From: Symmetrospora coprosmae
Taxonomy: Eukaryota; Basidiomycota; Cystobasidiomycetes; Symmetrosporaceae
NCBI GenBank assembly: GCA_008802785.1
Contig: VUYT01000003.1
Span: forward strand, 372,001 to 436,000
Direction: 5' to 3'
DNA: 64,000 bases
Below are positions 9,783 to 21,847 of this stretch, one piece after another. The translations under genes were made by a program, and so were the position numbers. Each line of letters opens with the position of its first letter. The first letter of the stretch is position 1. The notes beneath the pieces were generated by a model. The model made no database searches. It worked only from the letters and a program-made list of their open reading frames with translations, and was not told the DNA's origin.

Positions 9783-11796
9783 CTACACTTCAGTAGCAAG
9801 CATGCCTTTGCCCTTCAGCTCCTCACTCGGACTGTCCATCTCCCGCAGCCTGACGCTGAAAACCGGCGCGTCACTGCTGTTCCCACTGAGCTCCTGCTGC
9901 CTGCTGTAGCTCGCCTCGGCCGCAATGGCATCGCTGCGTCCCGCCCACCAGGCGCGGCACAGGTTGATGGTGAACCAGCCAACGACGGTGACGGCGCCGA
10001 GAACATACGTCCAGGTGAATCCAGTCAGGACGAGCTCCTGGATGTGCCAGCTGCTGTAGCCCGTCGATCTCGTGCCATCCGTCGCCAGGAACACGTTCGA
10101 CACGGTGAAGACGAGCGCCATGACCGTCGTGATCGGCACTCCATACGAGAGATCCGACGTGAGTCGGGCAAGAGCCACCTCGCGCGACTCGGTCCGCTTC
10201 TGCGTCGTTGCACCCGAGGATGAGATAGCGACGTCCCGCTCGGGTGCATTGACGGGCGCCAGCTGATGCACCGAAGGAGCACGCGGCGATACCAGCGGCG
10301 CGCCCGTTACGGCCACTTCGGACATGTTGTTGAACATTGCGTTGCGCTCGCGGTTGCTCTTGACTTGCCGGCGGAGAATGAGAACAAGCGACAGGCTGTA
10401 CAGGTTCATCTGTCCGCGGCGGTAGCAGGGTCAGACTGGTCCACGAGCAGTGCTGCTGACGTCCCGACTCACCACAATGATGAGCAGACACATGAACAGC
10501 GATAGGCTCGCACTGACGTAGAGGTATTTCGCAAGCTGTGATTGCAGCTGGGGAAGCAAGGTAAAGTTAGCAAGAAGCGTCCGTCGGTGGTCTTACAGGG
10601 TGCAAGAAGCCTCACGCTCTGAATCCGGGCCATCTGCGCTGGGATGCTCAGTAGCACAGTCGGGTCGAACGCAGTTCCCGTTTGCAGACTGCTGTTCACG
10701 CCCTCTAGCTGCTTCAAGAGGACGGTGCCTATCGTGATCGCCGAGTTCGTCCTAGCGTTGGCTATGCAGGAGATGGTCTGCGGGTACCAAGGGACGATAA
10801 GCAGTGTGGACTAGGTCGCAGCATGGACGGTGTACTGACTATGACCGCGATCGCCCAGACGGCTGGAAAGCCGAGCATAGTCTGATGGCAAGGAGTCAGT
10901 GCGAGAGTTAGACGACTACGCACTTCGAGCACAGCTTGATCTGACACGTTGAGGGAGGTCCTCACGAAGTTGGACACCCAAGGGATGGACAGGATGGAGG
11001 GCTTTGCGCCAAGCCGTCGCCTGCTGGTGAGGGTGGCGTGCAGGTTCGAGGCCGAAAAGATCCAGGCCTGGAGAGCCACGACCACGTTGCCTGCAGGTGT
11101 GACAGCTATATAGTGGTAACCGGGCTGTTCATCGATAAGGTTCCGATAGAGGAGGATGCAGCTGGCGCAGAGCAATGGCGCCGACAGGAAGACCAGGAGC
11201 ACAATGACCGGGAGCGAGTTGACGACTGCAACTCGCCGCCCGCTCTTGCCGCTGCGCTGTAAACGGAAGAGCCACAGCGGTCGCCCGAAACGGCGCGAGT
11301 ATAGGATGTGCAGGACCGTGTATACGGCGCTCCCGAGGAACAGGCTGGCGATGAGGGACGCATTGCCGCTGTCTCAGCACCGCCCGCAGCAATGGCGAAT
11401 ACGCAGGTGACCACGCACACGCAGCATAGCACGATCTGGGCCAGCAGGCGGTACTTGAAGCCGTGAGGTACCGGAGCATGGAGCGCCGTTTCCTGCGAGT
11501 GGAAGGTACAGAAGCTGTAAGCTGGGCGGCACCAGAAGGGCTGGTCGAGCCACTCAATCAAGACCCACGATAGCTCGAATACCCTCTTGTACCTGCTCCT
11601 GCAAAGACGGCTGTCCTGCAGCAGCAGACATATCGCCGGAGCGTTCGCCCACAGACGAGCGAGTCGAAGATGGAACTGCTCGTACTGCGAGAGACAAGGG
11701 TAGTTACTACTATGTCAAACTGACAGGAGCGAGAAGAGGGCGAAGCGGCGTCAATATTGCGAGCTGTCCTTGTTGAGCATTCTGCTGCTGCTGCAT
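9783..11796 (-). CDS. Multi-pass membrane protein, family not recognised
   Basis: Seven exons: 11796-11725, 11684-11419, 11368-10966, 10881-10840, 10777-10616, 10547-10473 and 10409-9783, giving 548 residues, with all phases consistent. I chose the ATG at 11796 (MQQQQNAQQGQL) because it splices in frame to the next exon across a 40-nt intron. About eight hydrophobic helices are visible, for example LPVIVLLVFLSAPLLCASCI, AVWAIAVITISCIAN, VSASLSLFMCLLIIVMNLYS, VMALVFTVSNVFLA and TYVLGAVTVVGWFTINL. A long loop (GVNSSLQTGTAFDPTVLL) lies between two of them and a hydrophilic tail follows the last. The tail-to-tail neighbour is the SGNH-like gene. The topology could suit a receptor or transporter; I see no signature that decides it. 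Confidence 0.75.
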
Positions 11797-12591
11797 GTGA
11801 ATTGGATGTGTCCGCGGCAGCGTCACGGGATCCCCTGGAGGCCAGGCTCTCAATCACAACGACGAGCGAACCACGTCGCTGGGATGACAGCGACCCCATG
11901 GAGGGCAATTGCACGCTCTGCTTTGTTAATTGCTGACTGCTCGACCTCGAACTCTTTCTGCTTTGGGGTGCGGCCCGCAAGATGGCAAGAGGTCAACTTG
12001 CCTGATCCGGACAGCCCTACATGAAAGACGCGCAACGCGCAGACATCGCGACATCGCAGATTTCGATGCCGTGCACGCGTATACGAATATCCCAGTAACC
12101 GGAGTGTGACAGTGTACTGAAGGATAGCTGGTGCGACATCTCTTTCGCAAGGCGGCACCAAACGTGCTTCACCGGAGCGGCGCGTTCATGTGCGTGAATG
12201 GCAGCTGTATATACACACCTAGACAGCTCCGTAACGACGGGTCAATCCCATTCGTCACTTCAGCATCTCGGTGCTCACTTGCAATGTCAGGTTGGAAAAG
12301 TTACGTATCCGAAGAGGTAGGACAAGGGTATACATTGCGGGGATATGTGTTGGCAAGAGAGGGAATCGTCGCCAGCATGTAGAGATCGACCACGATACGA
12401 ATGGCTGTGGCCATCCCGTCACCGTGGCCTCAGGACCCCTGCGCCCGGCTGGACGCGGCCTGTTGTACAGTGAAGACAGCAGGCCGCATGCTGCCAGGAG
12501 CTGGGGATCTGGCCACGGCCACGGCATGGACCAAGCAGTCTGCGCGTGAGGCTCTCATCTCTTCAGTCATTCAGTAGCCCCAAATGGCCAG
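11797..12591. other. Intergenic region without recognised features
   Basis: About 800 bp between two minus-strand genes: the promoter of the multi-pass membrane protein and the 3' flank of the first RNase III-like gene. No coding frame with conserved content was found. Confidence 0.5.
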
Positions 12592-13736
12592 TCAGTCCTG
12601 GTACGCCTCGAAAGATGCGCTGCGGTGGAGGAGGCGATGGGGAATCAAGACGTGCCCGGCGTCAGCTCCCTAAGACCCAGTACAGCTTGCAAACATGCGG
12701 GGCTGGGTGACTCACCCCTGTCGAGCCTGCTGCTTATTGGCGCCTTCGCCGGACCCGACTTCAGCTCCTCCGATGTGGATGGTCGAGTAGAACGTGGGAC
12801 AGTGGGATGGTCCCGTCTGCTCGTCTCGGCTGTTGGGGCGGACAGGCTCACGACCTAGTCAGATTACGCGCATCGTAGAGTGTGAGGTTGCTGACATACT
12901 ACTCGATAGTCTTGCCGCGTCTGCCTCGGCACTCATTGTGCTCCTTGACAAGAGAGATGTAGTTGACGCCCGCGACGGCCTGTCCAGCAGCCGGACGGGG
13001 ACCGGCAGCCGTGAGACGTGGACCAGCGACAGGGTGCGGACCGATGAACGAGGTACGGGCGGCAGGCACGTCAGCAGTGAGCGCCTTGCCCGTCTTGACG
13101 TGTGTGTACTCGTGCGCGACGAGCGGTCGGTAAACGGCATGTATGTGGGTGCGGAGGCTGTCTTGGTCCTTCCCGTCGGCAGCCAGGCCGCCTACGTATG
13201 CCTCAAAGACAGTCGCTCGAGCCTCTGTATTGGTACGGATGATATGGACCTGATGTCCGGCAGCCGCGATCCTCGCGGGAAAGCCATACGCGTCGCTGAT
13301 CCTAGCCATGGTCTCGTTGGAGAGCATGGCAGAGAGCACCGTCTGTGGGCGTGAGAGGAGCAGGTGTCAGTGTCCACTAGGGCGAGATGGAGATGGCACA
13401 AGACGAACAGTCTGCCCTCCCTGGGTCAGTCGAGGGTACAGCTCTTGAACAAGCTCGATGAGGGCGAGTCGAAGGATGGCATCACCTCGAAGCTGGTGAC
13501 ACCAGAGCACGACACGGTCAATCGAGAGCGCTCGAAGCTCCCGACAGCTTAGCTGAGCTCACGGCAAGTGTACGGTTGTCCGTCAAGGAGCCCTCCTCGT
13601 TCTCAATGCTGGCGACGGGGCCGCCGTTTAGCGATTGATGGGTGTAGACCTGTGTCTCGATAGCGCTGTCGACAAAGTCGCACTTGGAGGGCACGTTGGG
13701 CGTTCCTCCGACGGCGATGGCGTGAGCGAGGCACAT
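12592..13736 (-). CDS. RNase III-fold/dsRBD protein, mL44-like, copy A
   Basis: Five exons: 13736-13563, 13492-13409, 13342-12900, 12829-12716 and 12619-12592, giving 280 residues. The fold is recognised from LALRGDAILRLALIELVQEL (cf. the LxFLGDAVL helix of RNase III), VFEAYVGGLAADG (cf. the second catalytic helix) and a C-terminal dsRNA-binding domain that starts at YISLVKEHNE and continues over two introns to GPSHCPTFYSTIHIGGAEVG and GANKQQARQGASFEAYQD. Of the RNase III active-site acids only the GD Asp and the FEA Glu remain, so it should not cut RNA; this is as in mitochondrial ribosomal protein mL44 (yeast Mrpl3). Unlike copy B it has no arginine-rich presequence. Exons 2 and 4 (84 and 114 nt) match copy B exactly in size and phase. 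Confidence 0.8.
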
Positions 13737-14134
13737 GTCTCAATCGTGGAGCGGACGGGTGGATGAAGGTGAGCGTGTAAAGCGAACGTGAAAGCGGGAT
13801 GCCAAAGACGGGTAAGGAGAGGAGCGAAGTAAAGCAGCATGCCTCCCACGCGTGCGTCTGCTGCCCCGATTCGGGCGAGAATGCCGAGTCGTTGCCAGCT
13901 CAGGGTAGCCTTGTCGTTCGTGCTGCGCAGCGGCTCGACGGTTGCTACGCTACAATGAAAGTGGAGCGCTGCTGTGCGCAGTTATCCGGTCGACAGGGTG
14001 CTGCGGGAGCTCTCGGAGGCGTACCGTCAGAGCCGTGCAACGCATCCGGCGCCAGTGCCGGCGTCTACCCGGCAGTCAGGACGTGGAGGTCTCTCGTCGT
14101 ATCTGAAGCGGGATTGTCGAAAGATCACCAGGCT
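13737..14134. other. Spacer between the two RNase III-like genes
   Basis: A 398-bp gap with a CT-rich tract just upstream of the copy A start. It carries copy A's promoter and copy B's 3' end. No further feature was seen. Confidence 0.5.
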
Positions 14135-15412
14135 CTATCGGCGACCCCAGACCTTTAGTCGTTTACTGTAGGCCACGGCGCACGCTCTGCAGAAAGTCGT
14201 ATCTGCATTAGCACTCAAGTCGACAGCGGACGCGGACCTGAACTGACGCTTGGCGAGCCGATTTCTTTGAAGTTCCTTGCCCAATCCCTGCTTCGATGCC
14301 GCCAACGAAGAGGGTCGTCCTGTACTCCGAGCGATGAGAAGGTCCCATCTGCACATCTTGGCTGTTTGCCCAAAGGAAGCAGCTGTGTCAGGATGTAGGT
14401 TGCAATTATTCAGCTGGAGGAACTCACAATCGCAGACTCGTTCGACGGATGCCTTTGGCCGCATTGTGCTCTTGCACCTTTGCCATCCAGTTGACGGCCA
14501 GACCGTGTTCCTCCGTACCGCTTCCATCATGCGCAGCAATATCCTGCGTAGTGCTACGTGAAACTGCTAGGGTAGCGTACGCTTGTGCAAGCAGCGCCGG
14601 CTCGTATATCGCGCGAATATGCGCCCGTAACACATCGAGTTCCTTGCCATCGGCCTTCAGGCCGCCTATGTATGCCTCAAACACGGTACCTTGCGACCTT
14701 GTCTGGTTTCTGTCAGTGAAAGACCCAGAGGCGGTAGATGTGAGACGCTGAGGCAGCTTGAGGGCCAGACTGATCTGCGACATGGTCTGGTTAGACTGCA
14801 GGACGGATAGGACCTTCTGCAGGCAGCCAACGCGGTCAGGACGCTGGGCTCCCTCAAAGGGCAATGACCGAGACTGAGCGTACTGTCTGATCTCCGATGC
14901 TAAGCGTCGGGTATCTCTCCTGGACGAGCTCAATCAGGACGAGGCGGATGACAACGTCGCCTTGCAACTGCAAGTATCGGTTGTCAGCCCCGGAGCGTTG
15001 AATGTCTGCGCTGGGCAGAGGGCAGACATACAGCCAAGTTCTGGTTGTTCTTGATACGTCCGCCTCGGTCAGCGGCTCTCTCGTCCGGGGTGGCAGAGTG
15101 TCGGGACACCTCGGACCGGATGGCGTCGTTCTGGATGGGCAGCTCATGGGGGAGTTCGAGGGTGTTGGCGGATGTAGCGGGGGCGGATTGGGTCGGTTGG
15201 GCCTCGGAAGGCGAGACGGTGAGGGTGCAGGAGTGTGGGCTAGATGGCTCGGGGCTGCCTCGATGCGCAGGATGAGCGCTTGAGGAGGATGCTCCGCGAA
15301 GGAGACGAGGAGGCGGAGCGGCTCTGCCGAGATGTGCCACTGGTCTTGTTGACGAGCGAGCGAAGCGGAGGATCCTGCCGTTCACAGCTGTCCCGAGCCG
15401 TGCCTGCATCAT
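14135..15412 (-). CDS. RNase III-fold/dsRBD protein, mL44-like, copy B (probable mitochondrial ribosomal protein)
   Basis: Five exons: 15412-15032, 14967-14884, 14816-14428, 14361-14248 and 14186-14135, giving 339 residues. The N-terminus (MMQARLGTAVNGRILRFARS, followed by more Arg and Ser with no acids) looks like a mitochondrial presequence. The RNase III helix is NLALQGDVVIRLVLIELVQE, the second core helix is VFEAYIGGLKADG, and the dsRBD runs from MAKVQEHNAA to MGPSHRSEYRTTLFVGGIEA and SKKSARQAA. The catalytic acids are largely replaced (Glu to Gln and Ala; first Asp of the second helix to Thr), which fits mL44-type structural proteins of the mitoribosome. mL57 is the alternative. It lies 400 bp upstream of copy A on the same strand and is divergent from DEF1. 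Confidence 0.8.
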
Positions 15413-15744
15413 ACCCGGCCGTTTCACGTCGAACCTGGAAAAGGTCGGACGCCTGCGAGAGCTTCTTCAGCAGGTCAGCAGGAATAGGCGGGGGCGAGAG
15501 CTTCCCCGACCAAGCCAAGCGCGTCTTCCCCAAGCAGCAGGCATGGAACGTCCAGTGAGTCTGTCGGAGAGGCGAGGAGGATGACGCTCTTGACACCGGG
15601 TCCGGCTCTGGCCGTGGGTGCGGTCTCCCTCTGCTCGACACCATATCACTTTCATCTCATCTCTCTCGCCCTGGGCTACGCTTCTCTTCTCTCTCTCTCT
15701 CGTGTTTCTGTTTATCTCGCATACCAGCCCACTCATCGGTCACA
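15413..15744. other. Bidirectional promoter, RNase III-like copy B and DEF1
   Basis: A 332-bp gap between divergent starts. It contains a run of CT dinucleotides around 15680-15715 immediately upstream of the DEF1 start. A longer minus-strand frame reaches 15644 but lacks an obvious splice to the gene. Confidence 0.5.
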
Positions 15745-18700
15745 ATGGCATCCCAGATGGCGTCCAGAGGAGGAGGAGGAGGGATGCGTCGAGGTGCAAG
15801 AGGCGGCGGCGCCGGCTTCAGCAGTGGTGGAGCACGGCGAGCAGGAGGACACTCAGCAGCAGCGGCAATGGCAGAGGAGGCGCCCGAGATTGCAGCACTG
15901 CGACAGAAGCACAGCGATGCGCTATCCTCCGTCAAGGCCATCTTCCCAGAGTGGGACGACGAGTCGCTCCTCATGGCCCTGTCCGAGGCTTCAGGGCAGC
16001 CAGAGGTCGTCATTGGCAGGATTGCAGATGGTGCGTGCAAGTCAGCACAGGGATGAGGTACAGCACAGCCATGAGAATTGCGCATCTCTTGGTGTGCTGC
16101 ACCACCTCGTCGCTGCTGCTGTGGCCTCTCTGTCCAGTCCCTGCGTCCGACACGCTGACCCCCCCTGCCGTGCACCGCGCTGGTCCCCCCGAAATTTATA
16201 CGTTGCAGGTCAGGCAGAGCAGTGGGGAGCCGTAAAGGCGAAGAAAGCACCAAAGCCGGCTGCTGCGCCCACATCATCCAGGCCTGCCGCTGCTCCTTCT
16301 GTGGCCGCCCCCGCAACCTCCTCCACGCTTCCCCTCGAGGCTCAGCAAGTTCCTGCTGGCACAGAGGGCGGCGGCAGCGGCGCAGCACCTTCTAGCGGAT
16401 TCCCGGGACGCGGCGGATTCGCCGGACGCGGCTTTGCAGGACGAGGACGCGGCGGTGCGTGCACGACATTCTGCACTCTCCACAGCGCCAGCGGAGCTCG
16501 AAGCTGATTCCCTTTCGCCCCTGCGCAGACTTCCGGGGAGGACGCGGCGGTGGTGCCTTCCGGGGCGCCTTCAGAGGTGGTCGAGGCGGCGGCGCAGTCC
16601 GGCCTCCAGTCAACGGCCACGCCGCTCCTTCTTCTTCCTCCGCCGACGTAGAGCCGGCCGCAGCTGCCGCCATCGTGTCTGCCATTGACGCTGCCTTGTC
16701 CGCCCCAGCAACCCAGGCAGCAGCAGCGCCAGCGCCAGCGCCAGCAAAGCCCGCCGGTCCGTCATGGGCGGGCATTGCTTCCGGCCTCGTCAAGTCAAAA
16801 CCCGCGCTATCTGCTGCTCCAGTCGTCATCGAAGAGGTGGTCAAAGACCCGACGGACGGCAGCACGACCACCACGCAGGTCGCCGTGACTGAAGGCAACG
16901 GATGGGAGGAGACGGTTCTTGTCCAGACGACGACCGAGGCAGAGCCGGAGCAGGCCCCAGAGCCCGCTGCAGAGACAGTGGCAGAGGCTGCAGCGCTTGA
17001 GGAGGTCGTCGAGGCCATCCAGGAAGCGATCCAGATCGCGGACACGACCGCCGCACCTACCAACGGGCCGAGCGACACAAGCGATCTTTCAGCATCAGCA
17101 GCAGCAGCCGCAAAGCCAAAGGTTACTGCACGTCTCGTCACGCCTGGAATGTCATGGGCGCAAATTGCACGGTGAGTTTGGGTGTTCCAAGCCCTGGGCG
17201 TCTGGCAACATCTTGCTAATGACATCTCACCATCCTCCTCGCAGACCGCCTCAGCCCAAACCCGCCCTCGCCCCCGCAGCACCCCGTCAGCAACCGCCAG
17301 CGGCAACCCAGACCGAGACAGCAGCGCCTGTTGCCGAAGAGGCAGCTGTTGAAGTCGTCGCCGTTACCGTCCCCGAGGAGCTCGCACCCTTGCTCGAGCA
17401 AAGTGCCCAAGAGCCAGCAGCTGCAACCGAGCCGCAGCAGGCATCAGCAGATCCATGGGCGTCGACGCCCGCTGCCGCAGCCGCTGCTGCCATTATCGAG
17501 GCCGCCAGCGAGCCTGCTGCGCTCCAGGTCGGCGAGGGATGGGCCGATGCTATCATTGCTCAGCAGGGAAGCGCCCAGACGAGCGCCGCCGATATTGCGC
17601 AGCACCGTCGCGCAGAGGAAGCCGCCCCTGCTGCTGGCATCGACCCCGCCGGCCCCCTGGACGTGCACACTCCCGCGCCGGAGGCTGCTCCATCGCAGCA
17701 GAGCGCTCTTGCTTCGGACTCGCAGAACCAGACGCTTCCTGAGCAGGCGTCGATCAGCATCAACCCGCCCACCACCGCCTCGTCGCAGCAGCAGCAGCAG
17801 GCCGCACCCGCCCAGCAGGCAGGCCCACCAGGACTCAGCCGCCGTGCGGGACAGATGAAGAGCAACCGCGATGCCGTCGTCATCATGCCGGGCAGCGCAC
17901 AGGACCTCGACAAGGTCGGCGTCCAGTTCGGCTCGCTCAACCTCTTTGGCAACGCCGAGCCAGAGCAGCAGGAGGCTGCACCGGTAGAGCAAGTTCAGCA
18001 GCAGCAGCAGCCTGAGCAACCGCAGCAGAGCCTGTACGAGGCGCCCGCCGAGCAGCAGCAGCAGGTGCAGCAGCCATTTGCACAGCAGGCACAGGCGCCC
18101 ATCCAGCAGGTCGCTTCGACCCAGACGCAGACCGAGTACCCCGAGCAAGCCTCGACGCCTTTCAGTCAGTTCCAGCAGGCGCCTCAGCCGCAGCAGTCCA
18201 TGTACTCTGGCTCGTCCGCCCTCTCCGGCTACGGGCTTCCCCAGCAGCAGCAGCAGCCCGCTACATCGGCCTACGCTAACCGCTACCCGCAGCAGCCTTT
18301 CGCGCAGCAGCACAGCCAGCAGCAGCAGCACGCCTCGGACGCCTTTGCGCCCTTTGGCAGCGCGGGCGTGGGTGCCGCCGCGTCTCCGTACGCGCAGCAT
18401 CTCGGTGGACTCGGCTCGCTCGGTGGTCTGGGTGCCGGCCAGGATGCCATCTCGCCGTACTTCTCCTCGCAGCAGCAGCAGCACCAGCAGCCTGCTCAAC
18501 AGCAGCAGCAGCAGCAGCAGCCGCAAGTGCAGAGCGCCCCTTCGCCTGGCCCGGCTAGCGTGCGTGATGCAGCTAGCACTCCCGCTCAGCAGCCCCAGCT
18601 CCAGCAGCAGGGCATCCCCGGCGGCAATGCGTCGACGTACGGCGGCTTCCAGTCCGCCATCGGCCATCACCAGCAGCAGCAGCACGCGCAGCCTAGCCAG

Positions 18701-19531
18701 GGCTACCCGAACGACTACTCGAGCCTCTATGGCCTGCACCAGCAGGATCCGTCGCGCAATCTGGTGGGTGCCCTGTTTACTCGAGCGAGAAGTTGCCGCT
18801 CCTAGGTCTGACAGAGAGCACAATGCTGACCCATCTTGCCTCGCATACTGTGACAGCACAACTACTACGGTGGTTACGAGCAGCAGCAGTACCAGCAGCC
18901 TCAGCAGGCCGTCTCGCGGCCAGGCACGACAGAGGATGCCACCTCCAAGCTTGGCGGCGGCATCGGCGCTCAGCAGCAGCAGCACTACCAGCAGCAGGCG
19001 CCCCAGCCTTTCAACAGCGGGCCTTACGGCTACCCGAGCTACTACCAGCACTACGGTATGCCGTACGGTCAGCCGCAGCACGGCTACGGCTCGTACGGGC
19101 ACGCGCACCACAACCCGTACCAAGCCTACGGAGGCTACGGCGCGCCGGCCCGGCAGCCGGCTGCTCAGGGCTACCCCGGCCAACAGCAGCAGCAGCCTCA
19201 GCAGCAGGTCGGCGCTGGCGCACAGCCGCAGGGTGCCGGAGCGGGAGCATACAGGCAGCAGCAGCAGCAGCAGGGCGGCTATGGCGGTGTCGGGTCTGGG
19301 CTTGGCAGTGAGCAGCAGCAGGGCCAGCAGCAGCAGCAGCGCGGCCCATACGCCTCGACAGGATACGGAGGCTACGGCGGCTACGGCAATGATGCACGGA
19401 ACGCCGTTCCTGGTCAGCAGGGCCAGCAGCAGGTCGGCCAGCAGCAGCAGCAGCAGCAGGATGCGCGAAGCACCTCGGTCTCGGCCAAGGACCTCTTCGG
19501 TGGTGACCGATTCTTTGGCAACACGTACTGA
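15745..19531 (+). CDS. DEF1: RNA polymerase II degradation factor Def1
   Basis: Five exons: 15745-16030, 16209-16454, 16529-17171, 17245-18763 and 18857-19531, giving 1122 residues. Def1 promotes ubiquitylation and degradation of stalled RNA polymerase II after DNA damage. A CUE domain lies near the N-terminus (about residues 50-95: KHSDALSSVKAIFPEWDDES, then SGQPEVVIGRIADG); it is followed by QAEQWGAVKAKK, a stretch conserved in Def1 orthologues, and by RGG-rich repeats (GRGGFAGRGFAGRGRGD). Three SWAxI-type motifs follow, and the C-terminal two thirds are Gln/Ala/Pro-rich with long polyQ runs, ending SAKDLFGGDRFFGNTY. In yeast the Q-rich part is removed by the proteasome to give a nuclear form; whether that happens here is not visible. 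Confidence 0.92.
17985..19470 (+). repeat. Interspersed CAG/CAA repeats encoding polyglutamine
   Basis: Many runs of 3 to 9 CAG codons, interspersed with Gly/Tyr-rich segments, within the DEF1 coding exons. These purine-biased triplets also keep the antisense strand open over more than 1.7 kb. Confidence 0.9.
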
Positions 19532-19916
19532 GCGAGCGTCTTCTCAGCCGCTCTGATCGCTTGGCTGGGATGCCTACGCGTCCCTGTTCCCATACGGCCA
19601 ACCCCTCTCAACCGAAAACACTGGCTCTCCGTCTCCTCGCGTATTGACCTCGTTCTGCAATGTCTCGATTAAAGTAGCAAAAGTATGAAGGAATCCAGAG
19701 AATGATGTTCCCGAAAGCTGGCATGCGCATCTCGTGGCGGGCGGACTGACGCGCTCGGTGCACTTTGGCTCTGGCGTGCAAGGCAGAAGCTCCCCTGAAT
19801 GCATGAAGAAAAGGCTTGCGCAACGACAGGATAGGCACTGAACAATACAAACAGCTGCGTTTTCCCAACGCCTAGAGCGGCTAACGCTGATGTCGAGGCG
19901 GATGCATCGACCGGGA
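19532..19916. other. Convergent intergenic region, DEF1 and thiolase
   Basis: A 385-bp gap between two gene ends. No coding or structural feature was recognised; it should hold both polyadenylation regions. Confidence 0.5.
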
Positions 19917-21451
19917 TCAGACGCGCTCGAGAACCATGGCGATGGCTTGACCCCCTCCGATACAAGCGCTTCCCACTGCGAGGTTCTTGTCGAGTCGGTG
20001 CAAGTTGTGGGTGAGATTGTTGAGAATGCGCGCTCCGGAGGCAGCGAGCGGGTGTCCCAAGGCTGTCACCGGGGTGAGAAGGCGTCAGGATCTAGATTAG
20101 TGAGCGCTATGAAGCCCGAACGAGGCTCGACGCACCAATTGCACCACCGAACAAGTTGGACTTGTCATTAGGCAGCTCCAGGACCTTTTGGACGGAAAGC
20201 CACTGCGTTGCGAAGGCCTCGTTGACGTCGAAGATGTCGCTGCATGTGCGGAGACAAATTTAGCTGCGAGCCAGACACGGTATCCGCATAAGGTATCTCA
20301 GCCCCACATATCGCCAATTGTCAGATTCGCCCTCTCGAGTGCTGCACGGATGGCCGTGATGGGTGCCTCTCCCATGACGGACGGATCATTGGCAGTGATG
20401 GCATAGCTGACGATGCGTGCCAGCGGAGTCAGACCGTAACGCTTGATTCCCTCCTCAGACGCGATGATGTTAGCCGCTGCGCCGTCCGTGATGCCTGACG
20501 CGTTCCCCGCAGTGACCGTAGCATCCTCGCCCTTGCTGAAGACGGTTGGCAAGCGGGTAAGGCTCTCGAGCGTCGTCTGCGGGCGCGGCCCTTCGTCCGT
20601 GTCGAGTGTGACCTCGGGCCCGCCTTTCTTCTTGCCAGGAAGCTGCATGGGCGCAATCTCGGCCTTGAAGGCGCCAGCTTTGTTCCCTTCTGCCCAGCGC
20701 GTCTGCGACTGCAGAGCGTACTCGTCGGCCTGCGCACGCGTAATGCCGTGCTTCTTTGCGAGGTTCTCCGCAGTGATGCCCATTGGCGTCGCTTTGGGCA
20801 CCTGGTCTACCAAAGCTGCAGCGAGCGAGTCCTCAAGCTTCAGGTCGACGCCGTACCGGTTGCCCCACCTGCTCGCGCCAGACAAAGTGACTGAGAGTGT
20901 ACCGCACTCAGCGGCCTTTCCGAGTTAAGAACGGAAAGATCGCACTCACACGGCGCATGCGACATGGCCTCGGTCCCGCCCGTCAAGACGACGTTGGCTT
21001 CCCCGAGCCGGATCTCCTGGACCGCATTGATGGCTGTCTGGAAGCCAGAGCCGCACAGTCTGTATGAAGCGAGGTGTGATCATTAATCCCCTCCGAAAGT
21101 TTCACAGCAAGGGCGGACTAGCCAACCTGTTGACTGTCAGGCACGGTACCTCGACGGGCAGGCCTGCCTGGAGCGAGACGTGTCGCGCGAGGTATGGGGT
21201 CGAGCTGCGGAGGAAACCGCGAGCTCTCAGGAGACTCTTCGCAACAGTGCGATAGAGAAAGCCGAAACACACTTGTCGGATGCGAGCACACCGCCAAAGA
21301 ACACGCTGTCGACCCTTGTTTCGGCGGGGAGCTCGGCGAGCGCGGCACGAGCGGCGTGAGCGCCCAGTTGGGACGCTTTCAGGTGCTTGAGCGAGCCTCC
21401 GAACGCTCCGAAGGGAGTGCGCTTCGCTGCGACGATAAAGGCGGATGACAT
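19917..21451 (-). CDS. 3-ketoacyl-CoA thiolase, ACAA2-like
   Basis: Six exons: 21451-21273, 21204-21127, 21059-20950, 20890-20308, 20239-20136 and 20062-19917, giving 399 residues, the length of mammalian ACAA2. It catalyses thiolytic cleavage (or condensation) of acyl-CoA with CoA. The N-terminus [19 protein letters not shown], the active-site cysteine in NRLCGSGFQ, the NEAFATQW block, the [10 protein letters not shown] block and the second cysteine in SACIGGGQA are all present. Segments such as [15 protein letters not shown] and [13 protein letters not shown] match ACAA2 better than cytosolic Erg10. There is no C-terminal SKL-type signal and no clear cleaved presequence; ACAA2 itself is imported into mitochondria without cleavage, so a mitochondrial beta-oxidation role is the best inference. 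It is divergent from the dephospho-CoA kinase gene, another CoA-linked enzyme. Confidence 0.92.
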
Positions 21452-21847
21452 TGTTCGCGGAGCCTCGATGCGGGACCGGGGTCGTCTACAAGGTGGAGAG
21501 CCGGTGGGCCGGGAACAGTGGATGCGCTGTGAGGCCTGACCCCAGACGTCTGCAAAGGCCGAGCTGTTCTGAAGAAGGCTGTCAGTGCTCTATGCAGTTT
21601 GCTCTGCTCTGCTGTGACTTGGTATGCGTCAAGGAGAAGTCGCACCTCTTCGTCGGCTGTCCCCGGGCAAGCGGAGCCGGAGGCGATCGACCTCGTACCT
21701 GGAGCTTTGGCCCTGAACGACGTCGACACTTCTCTCTCTCCTCCGCTTCAACAGCAGCAAGCATTCATCGCTCGCATAGTATTGCACTGCACCTGCAAAG
21801 CCACTCCCTTGCAGACACCCGTTCCTCCTTGCCGCTCTTCCACCAGC
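21452..21847. other. Bidirectional promoter, thiolase and dephospho-CoA kinase
   Basis: A 396-bp gap between two divergent starts of CoA-related genes. A CT-rich stretch lies around 21728-21760. No other feature was recognised. Confidence 0.5.

Noticed and set aside
11850-12161. GLSGSGKLTS, resembling a P-loop, on the minus strand upstream of the multi-pass membrane protein
   Set aside because: Isolated decamer in a short frame with no other nucleotide-binding motif, no splice support and no flanking conservation; likely chance.
17444-19183. A 579-residue minus-strand frame rich in Leu, Val and Arg
   Set aside because: It is antisense to DEF1 and stays open only because CAG/CAA codons have no stop on the reverse strand. 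Composition is leucine-repeat noise with no domain.
18078-19556. A 492-residue plus-strand Ser/Arg-rich frame within DEF1
   Set aside because: It is the CAG repeat read in another frame; the DEF1 frame ends in the conserved-looking C-terminus and has consistent introns.
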